A stretch of DNA of 64,000 bases from contig NW_024466599.1 of NCBI RefSeq assembly GCF_017591425.1, positions 69,730,501-69,794,500 on the forward strand, given 5' to 3'. Below, piece by piece: positions 11,595-23,640 of this stretch. Under the pieces are notes generated by a model that saw only the letters and a list, made by a program, of their open reading frames with translations, was not told the DNA's origin and searched no databases. The DNA is from Ochotona curzoniae (taxonomy: Eukaryota > Chordata > Mammalia > Lagomorpha > Ochotonidae). Position numbers and translations under genes: made by a program. Every line of letters starts with the position of its first letter. Within the stretch, counting starts at the first letter, position 1.

Positions 11595-13595
11595 CAGCAT
11601 GCGGGTGAGCAGAGGCGAGAAGTCCTGCTCCAGGGGAAATCATGTCACGAGGCTGCTCACTGCTCTATCCTTCACCGGTCAGGCAGCCCTGGCCAAGCTA
11701 CTCCACATTCAGGGGCCTGGGTTTCTGCATCTGAAAAGCACATGGGAGCCATCATAAGGATTCAAAAAGAAGCTATCCAGAAAAACAGGTAGTGCCACAA
11801 ACCCCAGCTGCCTGGCATGAGGCTCTTTCCTAATGGCATCCATCCTCTCAGTTTACTTACTAGATTAGAGCATAAGATGGGGGGCTTAGAGGGAGGGGCT
11901 GCACCCCAGGCAACAGGGATCATCCAACATCTGCATCCCACCAAATGTACCCGCACCAAGAGACTCCTGTTAAAATGCCCCAGCCCCCACCAAGAGTCTC
12001 TTGTTATAATGTTCAGCAGAATTGAAAAGAAAACCAGCTGTTGCTGGAGAAGTAATTATTACAGCTTACTTCACAATACACAATCAGTGCGTCCCCCTCC
12101 CCAAAGAAAAGCAGCTGCTTCGTGGAAAGCAGACCCTATTTCAAATTCATAAGAAAAAGGTGCCATGATTCACCTCTGGTAATCTTGTCCTCTGCGGCCC
12201 ATCACTGTCACCCTCTCTCTGGGTTTCCTGCACGAGGTCGGGCCTGCTAACAGAGACAGAGGGATAAGCTGGGCTCCCGGCCATCCCACTAGAGACACAC
12301 AGGGTGAGGAGCACCAGGTCATTTCAAGCAGTCAATGTCTGAAGGGGTGACCTGATTGTTGGGGAGTCCTGAGAGTGTGCCCCTCTCAGGCCCTGGCACT
12401 ACCCGGGGCTGTGAAGGACATCGTCTTCCTTGAATTCTTTGCTCATTTGTCCTTTTCATTTCGCAACAGAAAATACAATAATCCACTCCGAGGGGTAGCT
12501 AGAACCATAGAGACACCTCAGTTCACAGTAATTACCCACAAAAGCCTATTTGACGAGGCAAGGAAAAATACTGTTCATACACGGACTGCTGATCAATTAT
12601 GACTCATGAAAAAAAAATTGGCTATTAACCTAGCAGTAGGTTAACTCCTGCTTCCTGCCCACGCCTGATAACAGGGAGCAGCTCCACAGGAGCAGTGCAG
12701 CCAAGAGTGGGGCCGCGGGAGCCAAATGTTCTCAGCCGTCGACAAAAGACCCTGAGAATCCCCTGGAGCACATGTGCCCTCCCAGCCAAGGCAGGGCCTC
12801 TGGGGCTTGCCACTCTTCATATGCCAGGTGAGCCTGCAGGAACCATTCACGTGTACTTTCACCTCGTTGGCAGAACCTGCTGAGGAGTCAGCCTGTGGAA
12901 GCTTCCAGTCTGACTGCTATGAGCAGGGATGAGGGGTGAGAGCTTCAGGGCTTGACACAGGAGAGGCCACTTGAACATCCGGCTTTCTTGTGGGTGCTGG
13001 TGAAGATGCCCCAGCCTTCTGGACACTGGGCAGCAAGTGCAACCTTCTAGGAGGCAGCTGTGGATGACAGGAGGTGTGCGGCCTGGAACCACCACACCTG
13101 ATAACAGGGAGCAGGCCAGGGTAGAAGCAGCAGCAGCTCCTTGCAGACTAGATGTGCAGCTTCACTCTGGGTTTGCTCGTGGATGCCTCATCTACAGTGG
13201 AACTTCCAATGGTTCTGCTGGCCCAGAATTTCCTGTGTCAGATCCTCTCAGGCTACCTGGGGGGACTCCTAAATAACAAAGATGCTACAAACAAGATGAG
13301 TGAAATTTCAGTGAGACTTCATCTCAGGGGAAAATGCTTTCACACATTGAGGGGGGAATGTATGATTTCAGGTAGAACATACCAGAGGGGGAGTTTCAGA
13401 CAGGCCCAGGAAATCTACTTAGGAGATTATACTCCAAAGTACACAGACATGTGCTGCTACTAAATGGTAAAAGCCTGAAAATGACATAATTAAACATGAC
13501 TCCGAGAGGGGAAAGGAAGCTGGGCCGTATCCATACAGTGGCATTCTGGACAATCATGAGAATTGACATGAAGGAGAAATATCTAGTGACTATGT
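11595..13595. other. Unique DNA, possible conserved non-coding part
   Basis: No gene or repeat was recognised. About 12400-12605 is A/T-balanced and carries TF-site-like words (TAATTA at about 12530, TGACTCATGA at about 12600), in contrast to its GC-rich flanks. It might be an enhancer, but only cross-species comparison could tell. Confidence 0.25.
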
Positions 13596-13599
13596 GGAG

Positions 13600-13888
13600 A
13601 GGGGCTAGCATTGTGTCACAACAGCTAAAACTGCCTTGTGCAATGCCAACCAGTTCATGTCCTGGCTGATCCACTTGCCCATCCAACTCCCTGTTAGCAG
13701 TCTGAGCAAAGCAGCAGAGATGACCCAAGTGCTTGGGTCCCTGCCACCACATAAGGGCCCTAAATGAAGCTCCTGGCTCCTGGCCTTGGCCTGGCCCAGC
13801 CCCCAGCTGCTGCAGCCATCTGGGAGGTGAAAGAATGGAAGATTCTTTTTCTCCCTCTCTCTCTCAAATAAATGTACTAAAAAATGTG
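13600..13888 (+). repeat. Older-type CSINE
   Basis: Motifs CCAACTCCCTGTTAGCAG, GTGCTTGGGTCCCTGCCACC and CATCTGGGAGGTGAAAGAATG, and an AAATAAATGTACTAAAAA tail. ATGTGGAGA occurs immediately before (about 13589-13599) and after (about 13885-13894), consistent with a target-site duplication. Confidence 0.85.
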
Positions 13889-13969
13889 GAGAACAGAATC
13901 AACACACAGATTAAAGGCATCCCATAAAACAACACCGCTATTACTCAGACAGTGCTTTTTCAGTAAATA

Positions 13970-14320
13970 AAGCTGTCATCCCTCAGCATCCATGGAGAAC
14001 TGGCCCTAGAACCTCATCTCAGATACCAAAATCCACAGACACCTGAGTCTCTCAAGTAAAATGATGCACAATTTGAAAATATTCTGCACACACCCTCATG
14101 GACACATTAAATCGCCTTTAGATTACCTGCATTACTGAATACACTATAAATGCTAAGGGAACCGTTTTTCTTCCATGTTGTTTAAAGATTGAGGACAAGA
14201 AGAAAAGTCTCTATATATTCAACACAGATGCAGCCCTTTTCCCCAAATACTTTACATTCTCAGTTGTCTAGAGTCACATGTGGAATTCATGGATATAGAC
14301 AGAGGACCACAGTTTTGTGC
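13970..14320 (+). mobile_element. Tigger/pogo-type non-autonomous DNA transposon
   Basis: The left end, AGCTGTCATCCCTCAGCATCC then GGATACCAAAATCCACAGA-like sequence, matches the Tigger-related terminal region as I recall it. The right end (TGGAATTCATGGATATAGAC) resembles its inverted partner. There is no transposase ORF, so it is an internally deleted fossil copy. Confidence 0.62.
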
Positions 14321-14329
14321 GTGCATATA

Positions 14330-16980
14330 TACATGTGTACTTAATACAACACAGACACAAGTTCGGAAGGAGACCTCTGCTCCTGTTCCGTCCTTAGCTT
14401 TGCTTGATAGAAGACAGCACCCCGAGGAAAGGCAGATGATCCATCAGTCCCCCAGGCTGACAGGGGGCCTTCTGCGCGGGCTCACCTGCCAGGTCCCACC
14501 AGCAGAGACACCTCCTCCAGAGAGGGGGCCCTGAGAATGACTCCCACAATCACAAACACACTCAGTCATTCTCTTCTTGGTTGTGGTGCCAGAGAAGCCG
14601 CACTTATCAACTCAAAGACCACAGGAAAAACAAAACAAACAAAAACACGGCTAACTGTAGCCAAGTGGTGGAGAATGGGCAGCTTGAACCTGCACAGAGC
14701 TTATCTTTATACATTTTCACCTAGAGAGCATACTGGAAGCGCTGATACATGATGTCTTAAGAATCTGTTACCTACCCAGTCATCATCCCAAAATACAAGG
14801 AGTTCAGTTCCTGTGGAAATGGCCCAAGTTCGTATTGAATCATTGAGCCCCATTGGGGAGGCACTGCCCTGGGATTAAGACCATGGCAGCTGGGTCTGAC
14901 GTGCAAGAAATCCATTTCCTTCCCTCCTTGACTCCACAGGCACATAAAAGACCCACAAACAGGTTCTCAGTAGCACTGCTTAGGGTGGGAGGTGAAGACT
15001 GCAAACCTCGGGCTTTGGGGCTGGGACCAAGACAGGTTAGGACATTGGAATGACCACAGAGGATGTTTCAGGGCTGCGTGTTGCATCCCCAATGCCTCTG
15101 CAAGAGCCGAAGGGAATGCAAGGGTCCTGAGCAGAAAGTATGCCCTGGGACAAAGTAGGACTCCTATGTCCACTGGCCTGACATCTATCAGATATTGCAA
15201 CCAGACAAGGACTGCTGAGAGCCGAGTCTGACCACCTAGCCCAAAGCAGAGGGCAGCAGGGACCAAGGGATACACTCATCCTCCCACTCATGCTTCCTGA
15301 GGAAGAAGGACAGACTGCAGCCCTGAGCCTGCAGTTTAGCACCATCTAGGAACCTGAAGGAGAGTGAGCAAGTGTCACAAATCTCCAGACCTACCCAGGT
15401 GCTGGTGGTCCCCAAGTATCTAGACAGGACAATGACCTCACAGAAGCACGCCCAATCTGGACACCATTCTTAGGAAACAAACACGCTTCTTTCCTGAGCA
15501 TCTGTTGCATTGTCTGAGGACATTTAATTCTGAAAAGACAACAAGTGTGATGGATGAATCATGCAAGATGTGCTAAGCACAGCTAAAGTCTAAGGAAGTA
15601 CAGCACATGTGTACAGTAATGCTGGGAGGAGACGGGAAGGACCAACAGGTACCTCACAGTCACAAGACACTAAATATATCCAAAGCAGCTGGGCAGCAAA
15701 TATTCATGATGCACTAAAGACAGAAAAGGTGCTCAATATTAATGACAATGGATTCATATGTATGAGCCTAAATATACCAGGGGAATCTAATATTCCTTCA
15801 TAAGTCAGTTACTCATTGGTGACATCTGTTCTGCTATTCTGAATCCAGAGCTGGTCATCAGATGCAGCAGAGCAGAAGGGCCTCAATATCTCCCCAACAG
15901 TACAAGCGTGCAGATCGTTGGCCCAGGGTACCTCTCATCTGCCGTGGCTTCTCATTGTATGGTTTAAATTGCACCAAGGTCATTTCCAACTGTGCATTTT
16001 CCACCAGCACCTCTGCTCAGACACACCAGGTATGGTAGATACCTAATTAGAAATGGATTTCCTTAACTGTCATCAGATCTTGGCTGTGGATGGACCCCTA
16101 TGGCTGTGCTCAACCATGGGGTGTCACTGGGAAGCAGACAATGCCTCTGTGTGTGTGAGAGAGAGAGAGAATGAGGGAGAGAGAAACAGATGTTACATAA
16201 GGTGCTCTTATTTGCACGGCTCCAAGTGCGGAGCAGAAACCAGAGCCCATTTCCTCCCTCAGCTGGACCACTTGCTCCAAAGAGTGAAATCCCTCTCAAC
16301 ATTATGATATCCCACATGCAGGGCACATGTGTCTGAGATGGTGTCCCAGGAAAGTGGGTACCTCATCTCATGGTCCTTTTGTCTCCCTCAGCCACAAAAT
16401 TTTCAGGGCAGAAATTCTTACGGAGAAAAATTTTCATGGAGAAATGGTGGTTCAGGCCTTGGAGGAGAGGGCAACTATTTCTGAAGTTCTTCAACCACAT
16501 ACATTTAAAAACCAGTTCTATTCGCCACGGCTAGGAGGAGGCAGAGTAAACAAATTACTTTCAATTCCTCACTTCCAAAAGGATCTTGCATAATTCCTTC
16601 CCACAGATATCATAGCCACAAGAGAAATATTTGAGAACCCCTCCTCCCCAGAACCTTCTCAGGAGCAGAGTCTGAGTTCACAAGAAGCCAGTGGTTGACA
16701 TGAAGGGGCGGGCAGCCTTGGCTACAGGCACACACACCTGTTGGCCCACTTCCCAACATGGCATCTCTTGGTCAGATTCCTCTGCGCTCCAAACTATAGT
16801 GTCCACCTAAAATGGTACACAAAGCACTTCGACATCACTTTTTTTGAATCACAGATGTGTTCCTTAGATCCCCTCCTGGATCTAAAAGTTTGACACTCTT
16901 TTTCAGTGCAAAGATAAGAAGGAGAAGGAGGAGAATTTGCCTGATTTCCATTCCATTTGGGGAAAACAGAAGGCATAAGA
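14330..16980. other. Unique DNA, no feature recognised
   Basis: No gene or family-level repeat was recognised. A short GA-rich run lies at 16157-16190. Open frames of up to about 100 codons occur on both strands without motifs. Confidence 0.35.
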
Positions 16981-16984
16981 ACCC

Positions 16985-17282
16985 TGGCTGGGGACAGGTA
17001 CTTGGACTAGTGGTCAGGATGCTGCTGGAGACGTCTGTATCCCATGTCAAGGTGTATGGGATCAGCTCCTAACTCTGGTTCCCCATTCCAGCTGCCTGCT
17101 CACGCAGACCCTTGAGGACAGCAGTGGAGTCCCTGCCGCTCCCCTGGAAGGCCTGGACTGAGCTCCCAGCTCCTGGCTTCAACATGGCCAAGCCAGTGCC
17201 GTTACCAACACTTAGGGGATGAACAGGGGCTGGGAACTGTCTTTGTCACTCTACCTCTCTAATAAAAAAGAAAATAATACCA
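16985..17282 (+). repeat. Older-type CSINE
   Basis: Motifs CTTGGACTAGTGGTCAGGATG, CATTCCAGCTGCCTGCTC, TGAGCTCCCAGCTCCTGGC and TTAGGGGATGAACAGGGGC, ending in AATAAAAAAGAAAATAATACC. Confidence 0.82.
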
Positions 17283-17767
17283 ATGAATAAGCTGGCTGAC
17301 TCGGATGGGCTATTTAAAACGCGGGCTGAGCGCTATCCACCCCCATCACCATCCTGGATGCTTTGGGGATGTCCTCTCCCTTATCCTAAACTAGCCCCTG
17401 GCAGGAATCTCCCTCAGATCCCACAGCCTTTTTTTCGGGGAATAAGAAGCCCAGCACATATGATCCAGGTGGGCCTCCCAAGAATACATGGACAGGAAGA
17501 GGAGGGAGAGAGGGGAGACACCTCTTCATTTCCCCACCTCCTCCGACCACACCAGGCATTTGTGGTTTCTCCAGGGCTGGGGGAGAGGAGAAGTTAATAT
17601 AAAATATCTTTTTTTAAAAAAGTTGGTATCATCATACATATTTAGGGGGTACTATGGGATGCTTAACATATACAAAGGGCTAGGATCGAATCAGGATAAT
17701 CACCACATCCATTACCTCAAACATTTATAATTTCTTTGTATGGGAAACACTGAAAATCAATCAATGA

Positions 17768-18060
17768 TTGGGGCGAGCATGGTGTTAGAGTGGGTAAGAT
17801 GCCGTCTGGTCTCATACTAGAGTGTCTGGATTAAGTTCTGTCTCTGCTTGCTCTTCAGCTTCCTGCTGATGTGCACTGTGGGAGGCAGCAGGTGACAGCT
17901 CAAATGCTTGTCACCCACATGGGAGAACCAGGCGGATCCCATGTCCCTGGCTTTGGCCTGGCCCAGCCCTGCCTGGTGTGGGTATGTTTAGGGTGAATCA
18001 GCACATGGAAGATCTCTCTTTTCTCTCTGTTGTTCTGCCTTTCAAACGAATGAAACAAGA
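17768..18060 (+). repeat. Older-type CSINE
   Basis: Well preserved: GGGTAAGATGCCGTCTGG, GTGCACTGTGGGAGGCAGCAG, CTGGCTTTGGCCTGGCCCAG, GGAAGATCTCTC and the tail CTTTCAAACGAATGAAACAA. Confidence 0.87.
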
Positions 18061-18557
18061 CTTTGGAGCTAGCTATAGTCACCGGACGGGGCTCCTGACT
18101 TTGTTCTTTTTCCGTGACCATGTCCTCCAGTTTGTTCCACCCACCAACAGCAGAGCCTGGGGCTGTGGGTCTGGAGCAACACCCTCTTCACGTTCAACCC
18201 ACAGCGCAGAAGTGTAACCCGAGGAACACCTCTGCCCACAGCTGGAAAGACGTTCCTGCTACAGCCAGGCCAACAACAGAGGGACAGAAAGGAACTAAAA
18301 GGGCCGGAGAAGCTGAGGGCATCTAGGTCCCAGGCTGTTCCCGTTCTGCTTCCTGTGAGGCACACAGGAAAGAGATGCTCAGCAGAGCAGAAACAGTGGC
18401 CAGTGCGGCTCAGCACCTGCTGTACCAGTTCCAGGGTGCCCTGCAGGGACTCAGAAAAGACTTCAGAGCACAGAGCATGCCTCAGGGCCAATGCAGGAAC
18501 CAAGGACCACATGGGCTCCAGATGGACAATACGTGACAGAAACCTGAGAAGGAGGCT

Positions 18558-18579
18558 TGGTGTGTGTGTGTGTGTGTGC
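18558..18579. repeat. (TG)n microsatellite
   Basis: About ten TG units. They encode the repetitive 'CVCVC' stretch of a chance frame. Confidence 0.95.
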
Positions 18580-19399
18580 ATGGTGTCGGACAGGGAGCAT
18601 TAGAGGACCCTCTATGCCCTGACTTGACTACCACCTTCTCCCAGTCCCAGGGACTGACCGCCCACAGAGAAGCAGCCCTGCGGGGTGAGAGGGTGGTAAG
18701 CTGGGAGGAATGAGAGATCAACTCCCCCAGGCCAAATCGCTTTAAGCAGGCACTGAGAGAAATATGACAACTTAAGGAAGGCACAAGAAAAGCCACCATG
18801 AGCTAGGATCTGAGCTAATCCAACAAGGAAACCTGGAGTGGCAAAACAAAGTTCACTTATTTAAACTGTGCCCCCTCCATCATCAAGCCTGCTAAGCAAA
18901 CATCTGCAGTTGGCCTGAACTGCTTCTGCAGGCTCCACAGGCTACAAGGCCCAGAGAAAACACCAAGCTTTGCAGCCACCAGGCCAACTCAGGTCCATGG
19001 GGCCAGGGCGGAACATTTGCCCTCCTGTCTCCTTCACAGACATTCTCTCTCACAAAAACCTGAAAACACCCAACTTTATCCATGCAAGCTGCTGTGTACG
19101 GCAGAACACACCAGACTAGGTTGGCTTCCAAGCCACTGAAGCTTGGTCCATCCACTGTTCTGGCAGCTTCAAAGCACCAGCAGGTGGGGCGGCTGCTGAG
19201 GGCTCCTTCCTCCAGTGATGGTGCCTCATGGCTGCATCCTCACATGGTGAGAGAGGCAGGCCAAGTCCCCTGAGCCTCTTGTAGAAGGGTCCTGATTCCA
19301 TTGCCCCAAGATCCCAGCTTCAAACACCAGCCACTTGAGCGTCAGATCTCCACACATAAACTGGGGAGGACACAAACATTCAGACCACAGCACTCTCAC

Positions 19400-19600
19400 A
19401 GCTCCCATTTCCCTGAAGGGCAAATTGAAGATCAGCAAGATTTGGGGACTACCCCAGGACAACCAAGTAGCATCACCTTGAACATGCCCCATGCAGTAGC
19501 CCAGTGCCTTGTGCCATCTACAGCCCACACACTTTCTTCATGTCACAGACAAGAATACGAACGCTCAGGGAGGCTGAGACTCGGCCGACAGGACAAGCCC
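19400..19600 (-). repeat. Possible MIR remnant, reverse strand
   Basis: The segments GGCAAATTGAAGATCAGC and CTTCATGTCACAGACAAGAATACG resemble reverse MIR ('ccattttacagatgaggaaac'). Identity is low and the call is tentative. Confidence 0.3.
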
Positions 19601-19619
19601 AGGCCCTAGAGAAAGCCAC

Positions 19620-20381
19620 GTGGGAAGCTTGCAGATGGGACACATTTTAAGGCGTTTTCAAAGACACTGTAAGAGGAGTATTTCCAAGAAGTCCTTCCAA
19701 ACATTGAAATTGATGCAAAAATCCAGGATGTATGAATCACCAATCAGAAACAAACACAAGTTCAGCAGGCCTGATGCTTCTTCCTGCTTCAGGCTCCAAA
19801 GTGGCTCGGTACCGCACGGGGACAGGGTGTGGAAACCAGCCCAGCTCAACTCTCCAGTAGGTCGCAGGGACCCCCTGAAAACACCACAGCACCTTGTCTC
19901 CGAATCTTTTCTCCTCACCTCTAGGTGCTCCCAGGATGACCACAAGGCTTCAGCACCCCAGGAGTTGACCGGCCCAGCAGAGCGGCAGAACAAACACATA
20001 TTCTGCATCTGTCCTACTCCACTCCATCCCCGGTCCAGGGTTTCTGTCGACCCAATGAAATGGGCATGCTACAGCAAAGGAGTGGGATGCTTGCAGACAC
20101 TGCTAAGAGACCGGTCACACATGTGCTTAGATTTTCTGGCTCAAAACGTAGTGTTCAGCAGTGCCAGCTGTCGGCCTGTACTTAGGTACCAACCCATCCG
20201 TCTGATGGCATTCCTGTTCAACTTGCATTTCCGAAGCCAAATGTTCGCTCCCTGGAGTAACTCCTTAGGCTCTGATCACACGTCAACCTCAGAGCCTGAC
20301 CTGCTAGAAACTGCTGTTCCACAAATTTCTGTTAATTCCGAATTTGACCATTTCTTAGATCCAAGTCAGGATTTCCAATGA
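19620..20381 (+). CDS. Unexplained 253-codon open frame
   Basis: This is the longest open frame outside obvious repeats and the CpG island. It starts with ATG at 19620, ends with TGA at 20379-20381, and is followed 28 bases later by AATAAA (20409-20414). I recognise no domain, signal peptide or membrane segment. The predicted product is basic at its N-terminal end and ends in a more acidic stretch (SEPDLLE, SEFDHFLDPSQD). GC is near 50%, where a frame this long is uncommon by chance but not impossible. It lies about 170 bases left of the CpG island. It could be chance, a lineage-specific retrocopy, or the 3' exon of a non-coding transcript. No evidence of translation can be seen. Confidence 0.15.
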   Translation: MGSLQMGHILRRFQRHCKRSISKKSFQTLKLMQKSRMYESPIRNKHKFSRPDASSCFRLQSGSVPHGDRVWKPAQLNSPVGRRDPLKTPQHLVSESFLLTSRCSQDDHKASAPQELTGPAERQNKHIFCICPTPLHPRSRVSVDPMKWACYSKGVGCLQTLLRDRSHMCLDFLAQNVVFSSASCRPVLRYQPIRLMAFLFNLHFRSQMFAPWSNSLGSDHTSTSEPDLLETAVPQISVNSEFDHFLDPSQDFQ

Positions 20382-20549
20382 TTCATAATCAAAGCCTGAA
20401 ACCTGTTCAATAAACCACTCCCTGACGCATAAAGGAAGCAGTAACTGAATCTGTCCATCATTTCCCTCAGCGATGGCTTTTTTTTTTTTAAGTGCCAAAC
20501 GCTGACCATTTAAAACAAGCAAAGACAGCCGGTGGGCCCCTGACCTGTT

Positions 20550-21545
20550 TCCTCAGCGCGTTCAACCGCTGGGTTTCGCCTCCAGCAGTGCAAAGTTAAG
20601 TCCAGGGAAGTGAGCAAAGGGAAACTTTGCTCGAGCCGCCGCGTCTGGCTGCTGCCCGCCCCCACGCTCCCCCGGCCGCCCGAGGTGGCCGCCGCGGAGG
20701 CTGGCACCGCTCCGGGGCCGAGGGTCCCTGGCCTAGCGGGCTCTCCCCTCGCCGCGCGTCGAGGCGCGCCTCCGGGCCCGCGCCTCCCGGTATCTCACCC
20801 CCTCACGCCTGGGGCCGCCCGATGACAAGCCCTCCCGCGTACCTGGCGCTGGAGCGCAGTCCGGGATCCGAGAGACACTCAGAGAAGGGCGCCGACCGCG
20901 GCGCGGTGTGGCGGGCCGGGGGGTTGCTGTTCCGGCCGGGGTGCGAGTGTGCCCGGCTCCCGCAGCCCCGGTGGCCGGCGGCGCGGCGCAGCAGGTGTCC
21001 GCGCGGCCCTCCTCACGGCTCGGGTCCGGGACGCCGGCGTGGCCGCGGCCCCTGGAGCGGGCGGCTGGGCTTTGCGCTCGGCGCGCGCTCGCACCTCCCG
21101 AGCCCCACGCGCGCCGGCTGCGCTCGGCTTGGCTGGCGGCGGGGGCGGACGGCGCGCTGCTCCGCTCGGCGCGGCTCGCCGGACGCCGCGTGCACCTCCC
21201 CCGCGGCGCGCCGCCGCCGCCCGGCCGAGGCGGGCCGAGTCCGCGTGAGGGAAGGCGTCCAGCCGGAATGCGAAGCCGGACGGTCCCCTGCGGGCCCGGC
21301 CGGACTCCCGCTTCCAGGCGGTGCTGTCGGGGTTCGGGGTCTGACCGCCCTCACCGGAGACCCCCCTGAGCGGGCTCCCTTGCAGGGGCACGTGTGCACG
21401 TGCCTTCGAGAACAAGGTCTAGGACGCGGGTTTGCAGCTAGTCACCAGAGGCGGGGGTTGGGGGTGCGGGGCGCTCGGGAACTGCCTCACAAAGCTGGCG
21501 GCCAGAGGGCACCCGCCCGAGAGGGCGTGGGTGGGAAAGGTGTTT
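20550..21545. promoter_or_regulatory. CpG island, probable TATA-less promoter
   Basis: About 1 kb is extremely rich in G, C and CpG, unlike everything else in the window, where CpG is scarce. It has several GC-box words, for example GCGGGGGCGGACGG near 21138, and no TATA box in a convincing place. Such islands normally mark housekeeping or developmental promoters and first exons. Direction is undecided. A minus-strand splice donor CCAG|GTACGC lies at 20843/20842, and a plus-strand donor CAG|GTGTCC at 20994/20995. The long frames here (up to 308 codons) are expected from stop-codon depletion at such GC content and show Ala/Arg/Pro/Gly bias, so I do not call them genes. Confidence 0.8.
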
Positions 21546-21559
21546 TTGAATAAAAGTAA

Positions 21560-22745
21560 AAGTTTTTAAATTATTATTATTTGTAGTAATCGTGTGGGCC
21601 CTCGGCGTCTCCAGGCTAATTAGGGAAGCTGCCGCCCCGTCGTGAGGTGAATCACGGCTGTGACACTGTAAATGAGGGAAGGCAGCCGATGGCTTCTCAG
21701 TTTCGCAGGCTCCCTTTTGTGGTTTGTTTCCCCCCCCCCCCCCTTCTCCTTTTCAAGTCTGGATTGGCCCCTGCAGGGAGCCCGTCTTAAGGACACGTGG
21801 GTGTTGCAAGCAAACCAGCCACAGAGCCTGCCCCTGAAGCTTGCTTGGGTTCGCAGATGGCATAACCTAGGCCCTCCCCCTCCCGCCCCCCGACGCTGCC
21901 AGGCACCCTGGGCCAAAGAGCCTGGGGGTGACACCTCAGAGACCCTCGAGGCCAGAGCTGCTGTGTGGGAGACTCCCACAGCACAGCACGCGGTGGTGGT
22001 GGTGATAGGAGGGCTGGGGTCTGAATATTGGGGATACATGGAGCAACAGAAAGCCCTGTTTGCACAGTCCTCCCCTGCGGAGCAGGTGCCCACCCCGAGT
22101 TTGAACATGTAAGAGGAAGTTCTCTTTTAAAATTCTTTGTGCCCTTTGGTACGAAATATTCACCCCCCTGCTCCAACCCGGAAAAAAATTAAAAATTAAA
22201 AAAACTCTCTTTTTGTACGAAAGGAACCCAAATAGTCTTTCAGTCCCCGAAATTAACGACCTTAATTTACAATGGACAAGTGATTCAAGATAACCAGAGA
22301 CAATGAATTTGCTAGGTAGGGGTGTGTATGTGCGTACATGCTTTTCTTCAAAATTCTCAAACAACTGGAAAACTGCAAATCTATACACCCTTCTCCTCTC
22401 CCACTTTGAGCCTCTGCTCCCTGCTATTCAAAATCAAATTTTTTGTTTTTTGGTTATTGTAACTACTAAATATTTATTGACTCCATGAATCGCCTACCTA
22501 CCTAAGGATCTTGTTCCCAGAATGTCTTAAGCCTCTGGCTTTATTTGTGCATGCTGTGGGTGGCTTTTGAAGTTGCTGCAGGTTTTGAGAGGACAAAAAA
22601 CCAAGGTTCTTGGTGATTAGCTGAGGCAGGGAACACGGAGTCCACACCCAAAATAGAGAGTGGCAGGGGACTTTGTGAATAGGTTTGGAAAATGGAAAGT
22701 TATCTGGAACCCAGGAGCGCAAACACCTTCGTGTTTTTACCATAT
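21560..22745. other. Island shore, A/T-rich, no gene recognised
   Basis: The transition from the CpG island is abrupt: TTTTTAAATTATTATTATT lies at about 21560-21580. A C12 run is at 21731-21742. No repeat family was recognised. Possible conserved promoter-flanking DNA, but nothing shows this directly. Confidence 0.35.
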
Positions 22746-22747
22746 GC

Positions 22748-23010
22748 AAAGGCCCTGTGGTTAAGATGCTGGACCGGAAGCCCCAGTCTCATATTGAAGT
22801 GCTGGGGTTCGGTGTCAAGCTCCAGCTAATACAGATGCAGAGAGGTAGCAGTGGTGGCTCCCGTAGTCAGGTTCCTGCCACCCACTTGGCGGGAGGACCT
22901 GCCTTGGTTTCACAGTTCCCAGCTCCTGGCTCTGCCACATAGAGCCCTGTCCGTGGGGCGGTTGGGGAGTGAACCAGCCCCTGGAAGCTGTCTTATGTCC
23001 ATCTGTCTGC
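22748..23010 (+). repeat. Older-type CSINE
   Basis: Motifs TGTGGTTAAGATGCTGGACC, CATATTGAAGTGCTGGGGTTC, CTCCAGCTAATACAGATGCAG and GTTGGGGAGTGAACCAGCC. The tail is decayed. Confidence 0.78.
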
Positions 23011-23394
23011 ACAGGAAAGCTCCCCACTGTGTGACTTCTCACCTCCTGAGAATTCTGAGACCCAGGGTTCCACCCATGGCCATCAAGGAAGGTCAACCCC
23101 TTTCCACTAGAAGCCATGTGGACCAGAGCCCTAAGCTAGGTTTGGAAAAGGCTGAACTGTTCAAGTGTGGCTCTGCTGAAGTTCAAAGGCAGCCATCACA
23201 GACATCCATAAAGCTCCGAGCACGGGGCTAACTGCTTCTCTGGGATTCCAAAAAGCCCTATCCCCTCAACAGCTGTTCCTAAACATCCTTTAAGGAAGGG
23301 AACCGTTGGTGACAAGCCAAATGAGAAAGAAGACTATGCCATATCCCAATATATTGGACCTTACCTGGGAGCACATTTTTATCAAATGTCAGAC

Positions 23395-23640
23395 ACCTGT
23401 TCTAAGCCACTTATAAATAGTCACTCATTTAAACCATTCTGTCCTCAGCAGAATCCCAAGCCGAGAGCTGCCAGTACCGTACCATCCAGGTGAGACACTG
23501 ATGTTCTGTTTAGGTTGTGGTGAACAGAATGCACAGAAAGGGCCAGTGCCATGGCCAAGGTTGTGAAGGGTTGGAAGGGGCAGAACCAGGGTTCAAACCC
23601 ACAATCTCTACTCAATTCTGAGCAGGGCTGCCTTTCTGAA
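23395..23640 (-). repeat. MIR ancient SINE, reverse strand
   Basis: Read on plus: TGTTCTAAGCCACTTATAAA, CACTCATTTAAACCATTCTGTCC and GGGGCAGAACCAGGGTTCAAACCC. These are the reverse-complement MIR landmarks in the expected order across nearly the full element. Confidence 0.82.

Noticed and set aside
20627..21553. 308-codon frame and several 100-178 codon frames in both strands of the CpG island
   Set aside because: Stop codons are rare at this GC content. The products are Ala/Arg/Pro/Gly-rich with no domain, and all frames are open at once.
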